DNA of 43,680 nt from Alphaproteobacteria bacterium. Lineage in GTDB: Bacteria > Pseudomonadota > Alphaproteobacteria > Rhodobacterales > Rhodobacteraceae. The notes under the pieces are model-generated. The model was not told the DNA's origin and ran no database searches. It was given only the letters and a program-made list of their open reading frames with translations. The translations under genes were made by a program, and so were the position numbers. Location: the NCBI GenBank assembly GCA_003697125.1, contig RFGB01000095.1, positions 1 to 43,680 of the forward strand. Reading direction: 5' to 3'. Shown one piece after another: positions 25,557-34,189 of this stretch. Each line of letters begins with the position of its first letter. Within the stretch, counting starts at the first letter, position 1.

Positions 25557-26501
25557 CTAGAAGACCAGCGCGAGCCATGCGCCGTAGCCGAGGCCGAGCA
25601 TCAGCCCGAAGGGCCGGCCCATCCGCGGCATGGCCAGCGCGGCCGCGATCAGGACGGCGGTGGCCAGCAGCATGGCCCACAGGTCCAGGCGCAGGATCTC
25701 GGGCGCCACCGGCACCGGCCGGACCAGCGCGGTCACGCCCAGGATGCCGAGCAGGTTGAAGATGTTCGAGCCCACGACATTGCCCAGCGCCAGGTCCGTG
25801 CGCCCGCGCAGCGCCGCCATCACGCTTGCCGCCAGTTCGGGAAGCGAGGTGCCCACTGCCACCACGGTCAGGCCGATCACCGTCTCGGAGACCGCCATCA
25901 GCCGCGCCAGCGCCACCGCCGCATCGACCACGAACCGCGCCCCGAGGATCACCAGCGCCAGCCCGCCGGCCGCCATCGCCAGCGCCGCCAGCGGGTGCAG
26001 GCCGGCAGGCATGTGCAGCGCCCCCTCCTCGGCATGCAGCCGCGCCGCGGCGTCGAACCGCCGCCGCTCGATCCGCCAGGAGATCACGACATAGCCGGCC
26101 AGGATCGCCAGCGCCCCCAGCCCCATCCAGCGTTCGACGCTGCCCGACAGGATCGCCGCCGCGCCCAGCCCCGTCGCCACCGCCAGCATCGCGCCGTCCC
26201 GGCGCAGCGCCTCGCGTTCCACCGCCACCGGCGCGATCAGCGCGGTGATGCCCAGGATCAGCAGGATGTTGGCGATGTTCGACCCCACGACATTGCCCAG
26301 CGCGATCCCGGGCAGCCCGCGCAGCGCCGCCTGCACCGAGGTGACGAGTTCGGGCGTCGAGGTGCCGAAGCCCACCAGGGTGAGCCCGATCACCATTGGC
26401 GAGACGCCAAGCCGCGCCGCCAGCGCCACCGAACCGCGCACGAGACCCTCGCCCCCGGCCACCAGCAGCGCCAGGCCGACCGCACCCGCCAACAGCACCA
26501 T
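25557..26501 (-). CDS. Calcium/sodium antiporter (CaCA family, YrbG type)
   Basis: This inner-membrane exchanger of 314 residues is built from two inverted repeats. Repeat signatures are GTSTPELVTS with GNVVGSNIANILLILG in the first half, and GTSLPELAAS with GNVVGSNIFNLLGILG in the second, which form the ion-binding site. About ten membrane helices are expected. The start ATG at 26501 follows GGAGGGA and gives the normal N-terminus; the frame is open further upstream but the extension is charged and not conserved in character. The family exchanges Na+ or H+ for Ca2+, and the cation here is not proven. Confidence 0.9.
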   Translation of the reverse strand: MVLLAGAVGLALLVAGGEGLVRGSVALAARLGVSPMVIGLTLVGFGTSTPELVTSVQAALRGLPGIALGNVVGSNIANILLILGITALIAPVAVEREALRRDGAMLAVATGLGAAAILSGSVERWMGLGALAILAGYVVISWRIERRRFDAAARLHAEEGALHMPAGLHPLAALAMAAGGLALVILGARFVVDAAVALARLMAVSETVIGLTVVAVGTSLPELAASVMAALRGRTDLALGNVVGSNIFNLLGILGVTALVRPVPVAPEILRLDLWAMLLATAVLIAAALAMPRMGRPFGLMLGLGYGAWLALVF

Positions 26502-26594
26502 CGCGCCGTCCCTCCGCCCCGACAGGGTGGCGGATAGATGTGTCGCCCCGGCCGCCGCGCAAGCCCCCGGACGCGCGCGGCGGTGCGATTGTGC

Positions 26595-26623
26595 TTTCCT
26601 TCCCCGCCGCAAGCCCGTATAGG
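26595..26623 (+). promoter_or_regulatory. Weak candidate promoter of rpsO
   Basis: TTTCCT (26595-26600), a 17-nt spacer and TATAGG (26618-26623) would give a leader of about 95 nt before rpsO. The -10 is good and the -35 is poor. Confidence 0.35.
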
Positions 26624-26638
26624 CGTGATGCGCTGACG

Positions 26639-26695
26639 GGCGGTCCCGCCGGCGCGAGAGTCATTGCGGCCGCGGCTGGACGACATCCCGGCGGG
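26639..26695 (+). promoter_or_regulatory. Structured rpsO leader, possible S15 autoregulatory element
   Basis: GGCGG (26639-26643) can pair locally with CCGCC (26646-26650). CCCGCCGG (26645-26652) is also an exact 8-bp match to CCGGCGGG (26688-26695), so two folds compete, 29 nt before the start codon. S15 leaders in several bacteria bind S15 through such alternative folds or pseudoknots. That role here is inferred. Confidence 0.35.
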
Positions 26696-26724
26696 CCGCG
26701 CCACCATCTGCCAAGGAGATCCCG

Positions 26725-26994
26725 ATGTCGATCACCCCCGCCGAGAAGGAACGGCTGATCAGGGAATACGCCACCAGGGAGGGCGACACCGGTTCGCCCG
26801 AGGTCCAGGTCGCGATCCTGACCAGCCGCATCAACACGCTGACCGAGCATTTCAAGACCCACAAGAAGGACAACCATTCCCGGCGCGGGCTGCTGAAGAT
26901 GGTCAGCCAGCGCCGCAAGCTGCTGGACTATCTGAAGCAGCATGACGAGGGCCGCTACCGCTCGCTGATCGAGCGGCTGGGCCTGCGCCGCTGA
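26725..26994 (+). CDS. rpsO: 30S ribosomal protein S15
   Basis: This 89-residue primary binding protein of 16S rRNA organises the central domain of the small subunit. The whole protein matches the S15 family: start [20 protein letters not shown], the rRNA-binding [14 protein letters not shown] and [15 protein letters not shown], and end [19 protein letters not shown] precedes the ATG. It lies upstream of pnp in the order conserved in most proteobacteria, with a 201-nt structured spacer between them. Confidence 0.97.
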   Translation: MSITPAEKERLIREYATREGDTGSPEVQVAILTSRINTLTEHFKTHKKDNHSRRGLLKMVSQRRKLLDYLKQHDEGRYRSLIERLGLRR

Positions 26995-27002
26995 CCGGAC
27001 CC

Positions 27003-27052
27003 GGCGCGCCCCCCGGGGGCGCGCCGCTTCGCTTGAAGGGGGGCGGCCCCCC
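27003..27052 (+). terminator. Two hairpins after rpsO (attenuator or processing site)
   Basis: GGCGCGCCCCC (27003-27013) and GGGGGCGCGCC (27015-27025) are perfect 11-base complements around a single central base; a few central pairs would open into a loop. A second 6-bp hairpin, GGGGGG/CCCCCC, lies at 27038-27052. Neither is followed by a T tract. They probably cap the 3' end of rpsO mRNA or reduce read-through into pnp. Confidence 0.45.
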
Positions 27053-27133
27053 GCCCACGGGCAAGGCCGCAACCGCAGGACGTCGCGACCGGGGCCGGGC
27101 CCCACCCGGATCGCGGGAGAAAGTCGGGGGGCC

Positions 27134-27176
27134 CGTCCCGCACGGGGACGCCGGGATCCGGCCAGGGGGCCGGGTC
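27134..27176 (+). promoter_or_regulatory. Double hairpin in the pnp leader
   Basis: Two adjacent hairpins stand just before the pnp ribosome site: CGTCCC/GGGACG (27134-27150, 5-nt loop) and GATCCGGCC/GGCCGGGTC (27155-27176, 4-nt loop, one G-U pair). In E. coli the pnp leader is cut in a stem by RNase III and PNPase then represses its own mRNA. The position fits such a role, but this is inference. Confidence 0.4.
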
Positions 27177-27195
27177 CGATGACAAGGAAAACCGC

Positions 27196-29334
<2,139 letters not shown>

Positions 29335-29345
29335 CGGCGCCGGCG

Positions 29346-29372
29346 CGGCCGGCCCCGCCCACGGGCCGGCCG
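29346..29372 (+). terminator. Hairpin after pnp
   Basis: CGGCCGGCCC (29346-29355) and GGGCCGGCCG (29363-29372) form a perfect 10-bp stem with a 7-nt loop, 12 nt after the pnp stop. There is no T tract, so termination may need Rho, or the hairpin may block exonucleases. Confidence 0.45.
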
Positions 29373-29387
29373 GGCAGGCCCCGGACA

Positions 29388-29411
29388 TTTCGCGAAGAAT
29401 CCGGCGCGAAA
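29388..29411. promoter_or_regulatory. Inverted repeat upstream of the metalloprotease gene
   Basis: TTTCGCG (29388-29394) and CGCGAAA (29405-29411) are perfect 7-bp arms around a 10-nt spacer in the region before the RTX protease. It could be an operator, but no regulator is adjacent and the arms are short. Confidence 0.3.
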
Positions 29412-29481
29412 ATCCCGCCGCCGCGGTCCCCCGCCATGGTAGAAGCGACCCGGTGTGACGTGCGGGACGGGTTCTTGCGCG

Positions 29482-30945
29482 ATGTGCGTGTGGTGTGTTC
29501 GCGATGATGCGGCGGAAATGCCGGTTGCCGGGGTCGAGACCGATTCCGAGCCGTCCGATGCCGATCAGGACATCGACGCCCTGATCGCCGGGGTCCGCTG
29601 GACGGCGGCGACGCTGACCTTCGGCTTTCCCGAATCGCCCGACGCCTATGGCTATGGCACCGAAAGGGCCACCGGCTTCGCCCCGATGACCGCGGCGGGA
29701 CGGGCGGCGATGCGCGCGGCGCTCGCCGATGCGGCCGCGGTGTCGGGGCTGGTCTTCGAGGAGCTGGGCGACGATCCGGGCGAGGATCCCGGCGCGGCCA
29801 CCATCCGCATCGCCCGCACCGGCGCCACCGCCACCGGCTGGGCCTACTACCCCTCGACCGCCGAGGCCGGGGGCGACATCTGGCTCAGCGCGGACAGGGC
29901 TGCATGGGATCGCGACGGCTTCGACAGCCCGGTGATGGGGCGCTGGGGCTGGTTCACCCTGTGGCACGAGCTGGGCCATGCGCTGGGCCTGCGCCACGGG
30001 CACGAGACCGACGGCCCCGGCGCGATGACCGCGGACCATGACGGCATGGAATTCTCGGTGATGACATACCGCTCCCATCCCGGGGGCGGAACGGGGGGCT
30101 ACACCAACGAACCCCATGGCTATGCCCAGGGCTTCATGACCCGCGACATCGCGGCGTTGCAGCGGCTCTATGGCCCGAACTACCAGACCAATGCCGGCGA
30201 CACCGTCTATCGCTTCTCGCCGCAGACCGGAGAGATGTTCGTCGACGGCCTGGGCCAGGGCGCGCCAGGCGCCAACCGCATCTTCCGCACCATCTGGGAC
30301 GGCGGCGGCATCGACTGCTACGACCTGTCCGATCACGCCGATGATCTGGTCATCGACCTCGCCCCGGGCGCGGCCAGCGACTTCTCGGCGGGATCGCATG
30401 CCCAGAACGCCCGGCTGGGCAGCGGCGTCTATGCCCGCGGCCATGTCTGGAACGCCCTTCTGTTCGAGGGGGACCGCCGGGCGCTGATCGAGAATGCGCG
30501 CGGCGGGGCGGGCGATGACGTCATCTCGGGCAATGACGCGGCCAATGACCTGCGCGGGAATGACGGCGATGACCGGATCCGCGGCCGGGGCTGGCATGAC
30601 CGGCTGGATGGCGGCGCCGGGGACGACCGGCTGCGTGGCGGCGGCGGCGACGACGTGCTGATCGACGGTGCGGGGGTCGACCGGCTGTGGGGGGGCGCGG
30701 GGGCGGATGTGTTCATCCTGGTCCGCGACGATAGCCGCGACGTGATCCGCGACTGGCAGCCGGGCGAGACCATCGACCTCAGCGCCTGGGACCTGCCGGA
30801 CATCTCGGCGCTGCGCATCAGGGAACACGGGCCGGGAAAGCTGGTGCTGACGGAAGCCGGTGGCGACGAGAGACTGGCGATCATCAGCCATGACCTGCCG
30901 ATCACCGCCGCGGACATCGCCGACGGGGTGCTGATCTTCGCCTGA
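29482..30945 (+). CDS. M10 (serralysin/matrixin-like) metalloprotease with RTX repeats
   Basis: This is a secreted zinc protease of 487 residues from the ATG at 29482. The peptidase domain (about 37-230) has the zinc motif HELGHALGLRH (162-172) and Met-turn SVMTYR (Met194). The C-terminal half carries calcium-binding RTX nonapeptides (about 341-409, GGAGDDVIS, GNDGDDRIR, GGAGDDRLR, GGGGDDVLI). There is no Sec signal, consistent with type I secretion, but no ABC/MFP/TolC genes lie nearby. The N-terminus MCVWCVRDDA has a CxxC pair. A GTG start at 29455 would add nine residues with two more Cys; I prefer 29482 because similar Rhodobacterales proteases, as I remember them, begin MCxxC. Confidence 0.85.
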   Translation: MCVWCVRDDAAEMPVAGVETDSEPSDADQDIDALIAGVRWTAATLTFGFPESPDAYGYGTERATGFAPMTAAGRAAMRAALADAAAVSGLVFEELGDDPGEDPGAATIRIARTGATATGWAYYPSTAEAGGDIWLSADRAAWDRDGFDSPVMGRWGWFTLWHELGHALGLRHGHETDGPGAMTADHDGMEFSVMTYRSHPGGGTGGYTNEPHGYAQGFMTRDIAALQRLYGPNYQTNAGDTVYRFSPQTGEMFVDGLGQGAPGANRIFRTIWDGGGIDCYDLSDHADDLVIDLAPGAASDFSAGSHAQNARLGSGVYARGHVWNALLFEGDRRALIENARGGAGDDVISGNDAANDLRGNDGDDRIRGRGWHDRLDGGAGDDRLRGGGGDDVLIDGAGVDRLWGGAGADVFILVRDDSRDVIRDWQPGETIDLSAWDLPDISALRIREHGPGKLVLTEAGGDERLAIISHDLPITAADIADGVLIFA

Positions 30946-31002
30946 GGCCATTGACCTTCCCGCCGCCGGGGCGCAGGGATCGGCGGTCGGGCGGAGGTCG
31001 GC

Positions 31003-31908
31003 ATGCGCGCTGCGGTGGAATTGGCGGGAAGTTCGGCGGAGAACCGCCGCGGCATCGGCTTCATGCTGGCGGCGATGACCGTGTTTGCGGTGCAGGACGG
31101 GCTGTCGCGTCATCTGGCCGAGGCCGCCAACCCGGTCTTCGTGGTCGCGATCCGCTACTGGGCGCTGACCGTCTTCCTGCTGGCCTTCGCCGCCCGGCGG
31201 CCCGGCGGGATCCGCGCCACCGCCCGCACCGCCAGGCCGCTGCTGCAGATCGGGCGCGGGGTGCTGCTGGCCTTCGAGGTGATCGTCACCGTCTGGGTGT
31301 TCACCCGGCTGGGGCTTGCCGCGGCCCATGCCATCTTCGCGATCTACCCGCTGCTGGTGCTGGCGCTGTCCGTCCCGATCCTGGGCGAGCGGGTGGGCTG
31401 GCGCCGGGCCGGCGCGGTCGTCGCCGGCTTCCTGGGCGTGCTGGTGATCCTGCGTCCCGGGCTGGGCGTGGTGCAGCCCGCGGCCCTGGTGGCGCTGGGC
31501 GCGGCGCTCCTGTTCGCGGTCTATGGCGTGCTGACCCGGCTTGCCGCCCGTCATGACCGGGCCGAGACCAGCTTCTTCTGGACCGGCATCGCCGGGGCGG
31601 CCTTCATGACCGCGGTCGTGCCCTTCTGGTGGTCGGGGCTGCAGGGCAGCGACTGGATCCTGATGGCGATCCTGTGCGTCACCGGCGCCACGGGGCATTT
31701 CCTGCTGATCAAGGCCTATGAGGCGGCCGAGGCCGGGGTGCTGCAGCCGTTTTCCTATGTGCAGCTGGTGCTGGCCTTCGCCATCGGCGCCGCGGTGTTC
31801 GGCGACGCGGTGGATGGCTGGATGATCGCCGGCACCGCGATCATCGTCGCGGCGGGAATCTACGCCTTCTGGCGGGAACGCCGGATCGCCGCGCGCCAGC
31901 GCGCCTGA
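31003..31908 (+). CDS. DMT-superfamily (EamA) transporter
   Basis: This inner-membrane protein has 301 residues and ten predicted helices in two EamA repeats (about 14-145 and 155-290). Visible signatures are GFMLAAMTVFAVQDGLSRHLAE at the start of repeat 1, HAIFAIYPLLVLALSVPILGERV at its end, and FSYVQLVLAFAIGAAVFGDAVDGWMIAGTAIIVAAGIYAFWRER at the end of repeat 2. Family members export amino acids, metabolites or drugs; the substrate cannot be read from sequence. It converges on the GST gene across a short hairpin. Confidence 0.88.
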   Translation: MRAAVELAGSSAENRRGIGFMLAAMTVFAVQDGLSRHLAEAANPVFVVAIRYWALTVFLLAFAARRPGGIRATARTARPLLQIGRGVLLAFEVIVTVWVFTRLGLAAAHAIFAIYPLLVLALSVPILGERVGWRRAGAVVAGFLGVLVILRPGLGVVQPAALVALGAALLFAVYGVLTRLAARHDRAETSFFWTGIAGAAFMTAVVPFWWSGLQGSDWILMAILCVTGATGHFLLIKAYEAAEAGVLQPFSYVQLVLAFAIGAAVFGDAVDGWMIAGTAIIVAAGIYAFWRERRIAARQRA

Positions 31909-31910
31909 CC

Positions 31911-31931
31911 GCCGCCGGCGGGCCCGGCGGC
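31911..31931. terminator. Short hairpin between convergent genes
   Basis: GCCGCCG (31911-31917) and CGGCGGC (31925-31931) form a 7-bp stem with a 7-nt loop, 3 nt after the transporter stop and 20 nt from the GST stop. No T tract is present. Confidence 0.35.
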
Positions 31932-31950
31932 AGGGGGGCGCTCGCCGCGC

Positions 31951-32568
31951 TCAGGCGGCGCGGGCGCTCGCCGCGCGCTCCTTCGCCGCCTTCAGCGCCG
32001 GGCGGGCCAGCACGCGGTCGAAATAGTCCCCCACCACCCCGCCCGGCAGCTCGAACTTCGCCGCCCGGGCCCAGATGGCGCAGTGGCCGAGCAGCAGATC
32101 GGGCACGGTGAAGGCCTGGCCCATGACGAACTCGTTGTCGCCCAGCCGGATGGCCAGCGTCTCCATCGCCCAGGCGAACTCGGCCCGGCACACGCGCTTG
32201 ATCTCGGGCACGCGCAGCTCCTCGGGATGGACGAAGCTGTTCTTGGCCGCGGTCCACAGCGGCCCCTCGACCTCGTCCACGCAGAACTGGGTGAAGCTGT
32301 CCTGGATCGCGCGGGGGATCGTCCCGGCCTTCATGGTAAGGCAGTTGTGCCTGTCGGCCAGATAGGTGACGACCGCGACCGAATCGATCAGCACGTCATC
32401 ATTGACCTTCAGCAGCGGGATCTTGCCCGAGGGGTTCAGCCTGCGCACCGCCTCGGAACGCGGCTGCTCGGGCTGGATGTCGTAATCGAGCCCGAGTTCC
32501 TCGAGCATCCAGATGATCCGCATCGCCCGGGAATTGGGATGCCCGATGACCGTGTAGCGTTCGCCCAT
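31951..32568 (-). CDS. Glutathione S-transferase family protein
   Basis: This 205-residue protein has an N-terminal thioredoxin-fold GST domain (about 3-80) with the cis-Pro region SGKIPLLKVNDDVLIDSVAVVTYLA, where Asp/Ser (DS) binds the glutathione gamma-glutamyl group. The all-helical C-terminal domain has the N-capping motif FTVPDLLLGHC. It conjugates or reduces substrates with glutathione; the substrate is unknown. The start at 32568 follows GAGGGGGAAAC. A 50-nt interrupted hairpin lies immediately upstream in the leader. Confidence 0.88.
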   Translation of the reverse strand: MGERYTVIGHPNSRAMRIIWMLEELGLDYDIQPEQPRSEAVRRLNPSGKIPLLKVNDDVLIDSVAVVTYLADRHNCLTMKAGTIPRAIQDSFTQFCVDEVEGPLWTAAKNSFVHPEELRVPEIKRVCRAEFAWAMETLAIRLGDNEFVMGQAFTVPDLLLGHCAIWARAAKFELPGGVVGDYFDRVLARPALKAAKERAASARAA

Positions 32569-32581
32569 GCCCGTTTCCCCC

Positions 32582-32631
32582 TCGGCCCTGGTCCTTTCCC
32601 CCGCGGGCGGCGGCCCGCCCGCGAGGGCCGA
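32582..32631 (-). promoter_or_regulatory. Two-tier hairpin in the GST leader
   Basis: An outer 8-bp stem (32582-32589 with 32624-32631) and an inner 9-bp stem (32602-32610 with 32615-32623, CGGC loop) are perfectly paired. All 12 unpaired bases lie on one side (32590-32601). On the coding strand the structure ends 14 nt before the GST ATG, at the edge of the ribosome site. It may instead mark the 3' end of the holA operon. Confidence 0.4.
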
Positions 32632-32675
32632 CTTTCGGTCAGGATCGGGCGAAGGGCAAGCCCGCCGGGGCCGGT

Positions 32676-33692
32676 TCACGCCGGCGGTTTCGTGCGGGCG
32701 ATGCGCATCAGCGCGGCGCCGACCAGCGCGCGGGCAGGGATCTCTGCGCCGCTGCGCAGGGCGAGATCGGTGGCGTGGACCAGCCGCAGCGCCGCCTCGA
32801 TCCCCGCCGGGCCCAGCCGCCGGATCTGGGCCAGCATCGCGGCGCGGCGCGGCCCGTAGACCGGCGGGCGCAGCCGCTCGAGCCCGGCCTCCGGCCCGCC
32901 GGGATCGCAGGCGGCGGTGAGCAGCGCGCGGAAATGCCGCCCCGCCGCCACGCACAGCGCGGTCGGCGCGACACCCTGGGCATCGAGCCGCGCCATCTGG
33001 CGGGCCAGCAGCGCGCCGCGCCCCTCGGCGGCGGCGGCGATCGCCGAATCGAGCCCCGCCTCCAGCGCCTGGGGGGCGAGCGCGGCGACATCCTCGGCCC
33101 CGACCCGGCCGCCGCCATGCAGCACCACCGCGGCGCAGAGCTGGCGCAGGCTTCCCGCATCGATGTCGCGCGCCAGCGTGGCCAGCATCTCCACCGCCTC
33201 GCGCGTGGCCGCGCTGGCGCCGGCGCCGGCGAGGATCCGCTCCACCTCGGCCCGTCCGGGCGGATCGTCGAACAGCTGCAGCGCCGCGGCGTCGCGGGCC
33301 TGCTCGAACAGCCGCCTCAGGCGCGAGCGCGCCGGGAGGCGCGTGGCGGTGACCAGCAGGAAGGCGTCCTCGCCCGGCGTCACGTTGCCGAGCGCCGCGG
33401 CGACCAGATCGGCCAGCCCGTCGCCCGCCCCCTCGACCACCACCGCCCGGGGGCCGGGGAAGAAGCCGCGGGCATGCAGCGCGTCCTGCAGCGCCGCGGG
33501 GTCACCGCGCAGCGCCGCGGCATCGATGCGCTGCAGCCGCATCTCGGCCTCGGCCCCGGGGCCGAGCAGGGCCGAGACCGCCTCGTCGCGCGACAGATCG
33601 ACCGCGACCGGGTCGGGCCCGTGGATCAGCAGCCCGGCGGCGGGCGGGCTGCGGCGCAGGAAACCGGCCAGATCCCCGGCGCGCAGCTTCAT
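32676..33692 (-). CDS. holA: DNA polymerase III subunit delta
   Basis: This is the clamp-loader subunit that binds and opens the beta sliding clamp. The 338-residue protein has the delta-family N-terminus [12 protein letters not shown] with LLIHGPDPVAVDLSRDEAV (degenerate AAA+ region), a middle part with EDAFLLVTATRLPARSRLRRLFE, and a C-terminal helical domain ending in LAQIRRLGPAGIEAALRLVHATDLALRSG. Delta proteins are poorly conserved, but these segments and the position after lptE in the leuS-lptE-holA order make the call firm. The start overlaps the lptE stop by 4 nt. Confidence 0.9.
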   Translation of the reverse strand: MKLRAGDLAGFLRRSPPAAGLLIHGPDPVAVDLSRDEAVSALLGPGAEAEMRLQRIDAAALRGDPAALQDALHARGFFPGPRAVVVEGAGDGLADLVAAALGNVTPGEDAFLLVTATRLPARSRLRRLFEQARDAAALQLFDDPPGRAEVERILAGAGASAATREAVEMLATLARDIDAGSLRQLCAAVVLHGGGRVGAEDVAALAPQALEAGLDSAIAAAAEGRGALLARQMARLDAQGVAPTALCVAAGRHFRALLTAACDPGGPEAGLERLRPPVYGPRRAAMLAQIRRLGPAGIEAALRLVHATDLALRSGAEIPARALVGAALMRIARTKPPA

Positions 33693-34189
33693 GGCGCCAG
33701 CGCATCGGCGCGGGCGAGGATCTGGGTGACGACGCGCTGGGCAAGATCCTCGGCCAGGCGGCGTTCGGCGTCGCGCGCCGCGATCCGGGTGGCATAGACG
33801 GTGGCGGTGGCCGAATAGGCGCTGTAGCTCTCGGCCCGGCCCTGCAGGATCACCGCGCCGGAGGCGATGTCGTGCAGCTTCCAGTCGGCGCTGGCGGTCA
33901 GGCTGTAGCGGGTGATGGCGTTGTCGGGGGTGATGGCGAGGCCCTTCTCGGTCAGCGAGATCGCCAGATCGAGCCGCCAGGCGGGCTGATGCGCCACGCC
34001 CAGCTGCCGGATCAGCGCGTCGCGCAGATGGAAGACCATGCGGTCGGGCAGGGGGCCGCGGCTGACCGAGCCGATGGCGATGCGGCCGGCGAGGGTCCGC
34101 GCGGCGCCGTCGCGGCCATGGAGCGGGCGGAACCCGCAGCCGGCCGCGGCCAGCGCGGCCAGGACCGCCCCCCGCCTAGACCACCACAT
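33689..34189 (-). CDS. lptE: LPS-assembly lipoprotein LptE
   Basis: This outer-membrane lipoprotein plugs the LptD barrel and helps insert lipopolysaccharide. The 166-residue protein begins with a signal peptide and lipobox AAGC (Cys18), followed by GFRPLHG, which matches the short conserved start of LptE. The domain has [13 protein letters not shown] and a C-terminal helix [22 protein letters not shown]. The start overlaps the end of leuS by 14 nt and the end overlaps holA by 4 nt, so expression is tied to the operon. Confidence 0.9.
   Translation of the reverse strand: MWWSRRGAVLAALAAAGCGFRPLHGRDGAARTLAGRIAIGSVSRGPLPDRMVFHLRDALIRQLGVAHQPAWRLDLAISLTEKGLAITPDNAITRYSLTASADWKLHDIASGAVILQGRAESYSAYSATATVYATRIAARDAERRLAEDLAQRVVTQILARADALAP

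Noticed and set aside
29455-29481. Start of the metalloprotease at the GTG (29455)
   Set aside because: It would add nine residues with two further cysteines and no better ribosome site; the ATG at 29482 gives the N-terminus I remember for related proteases.
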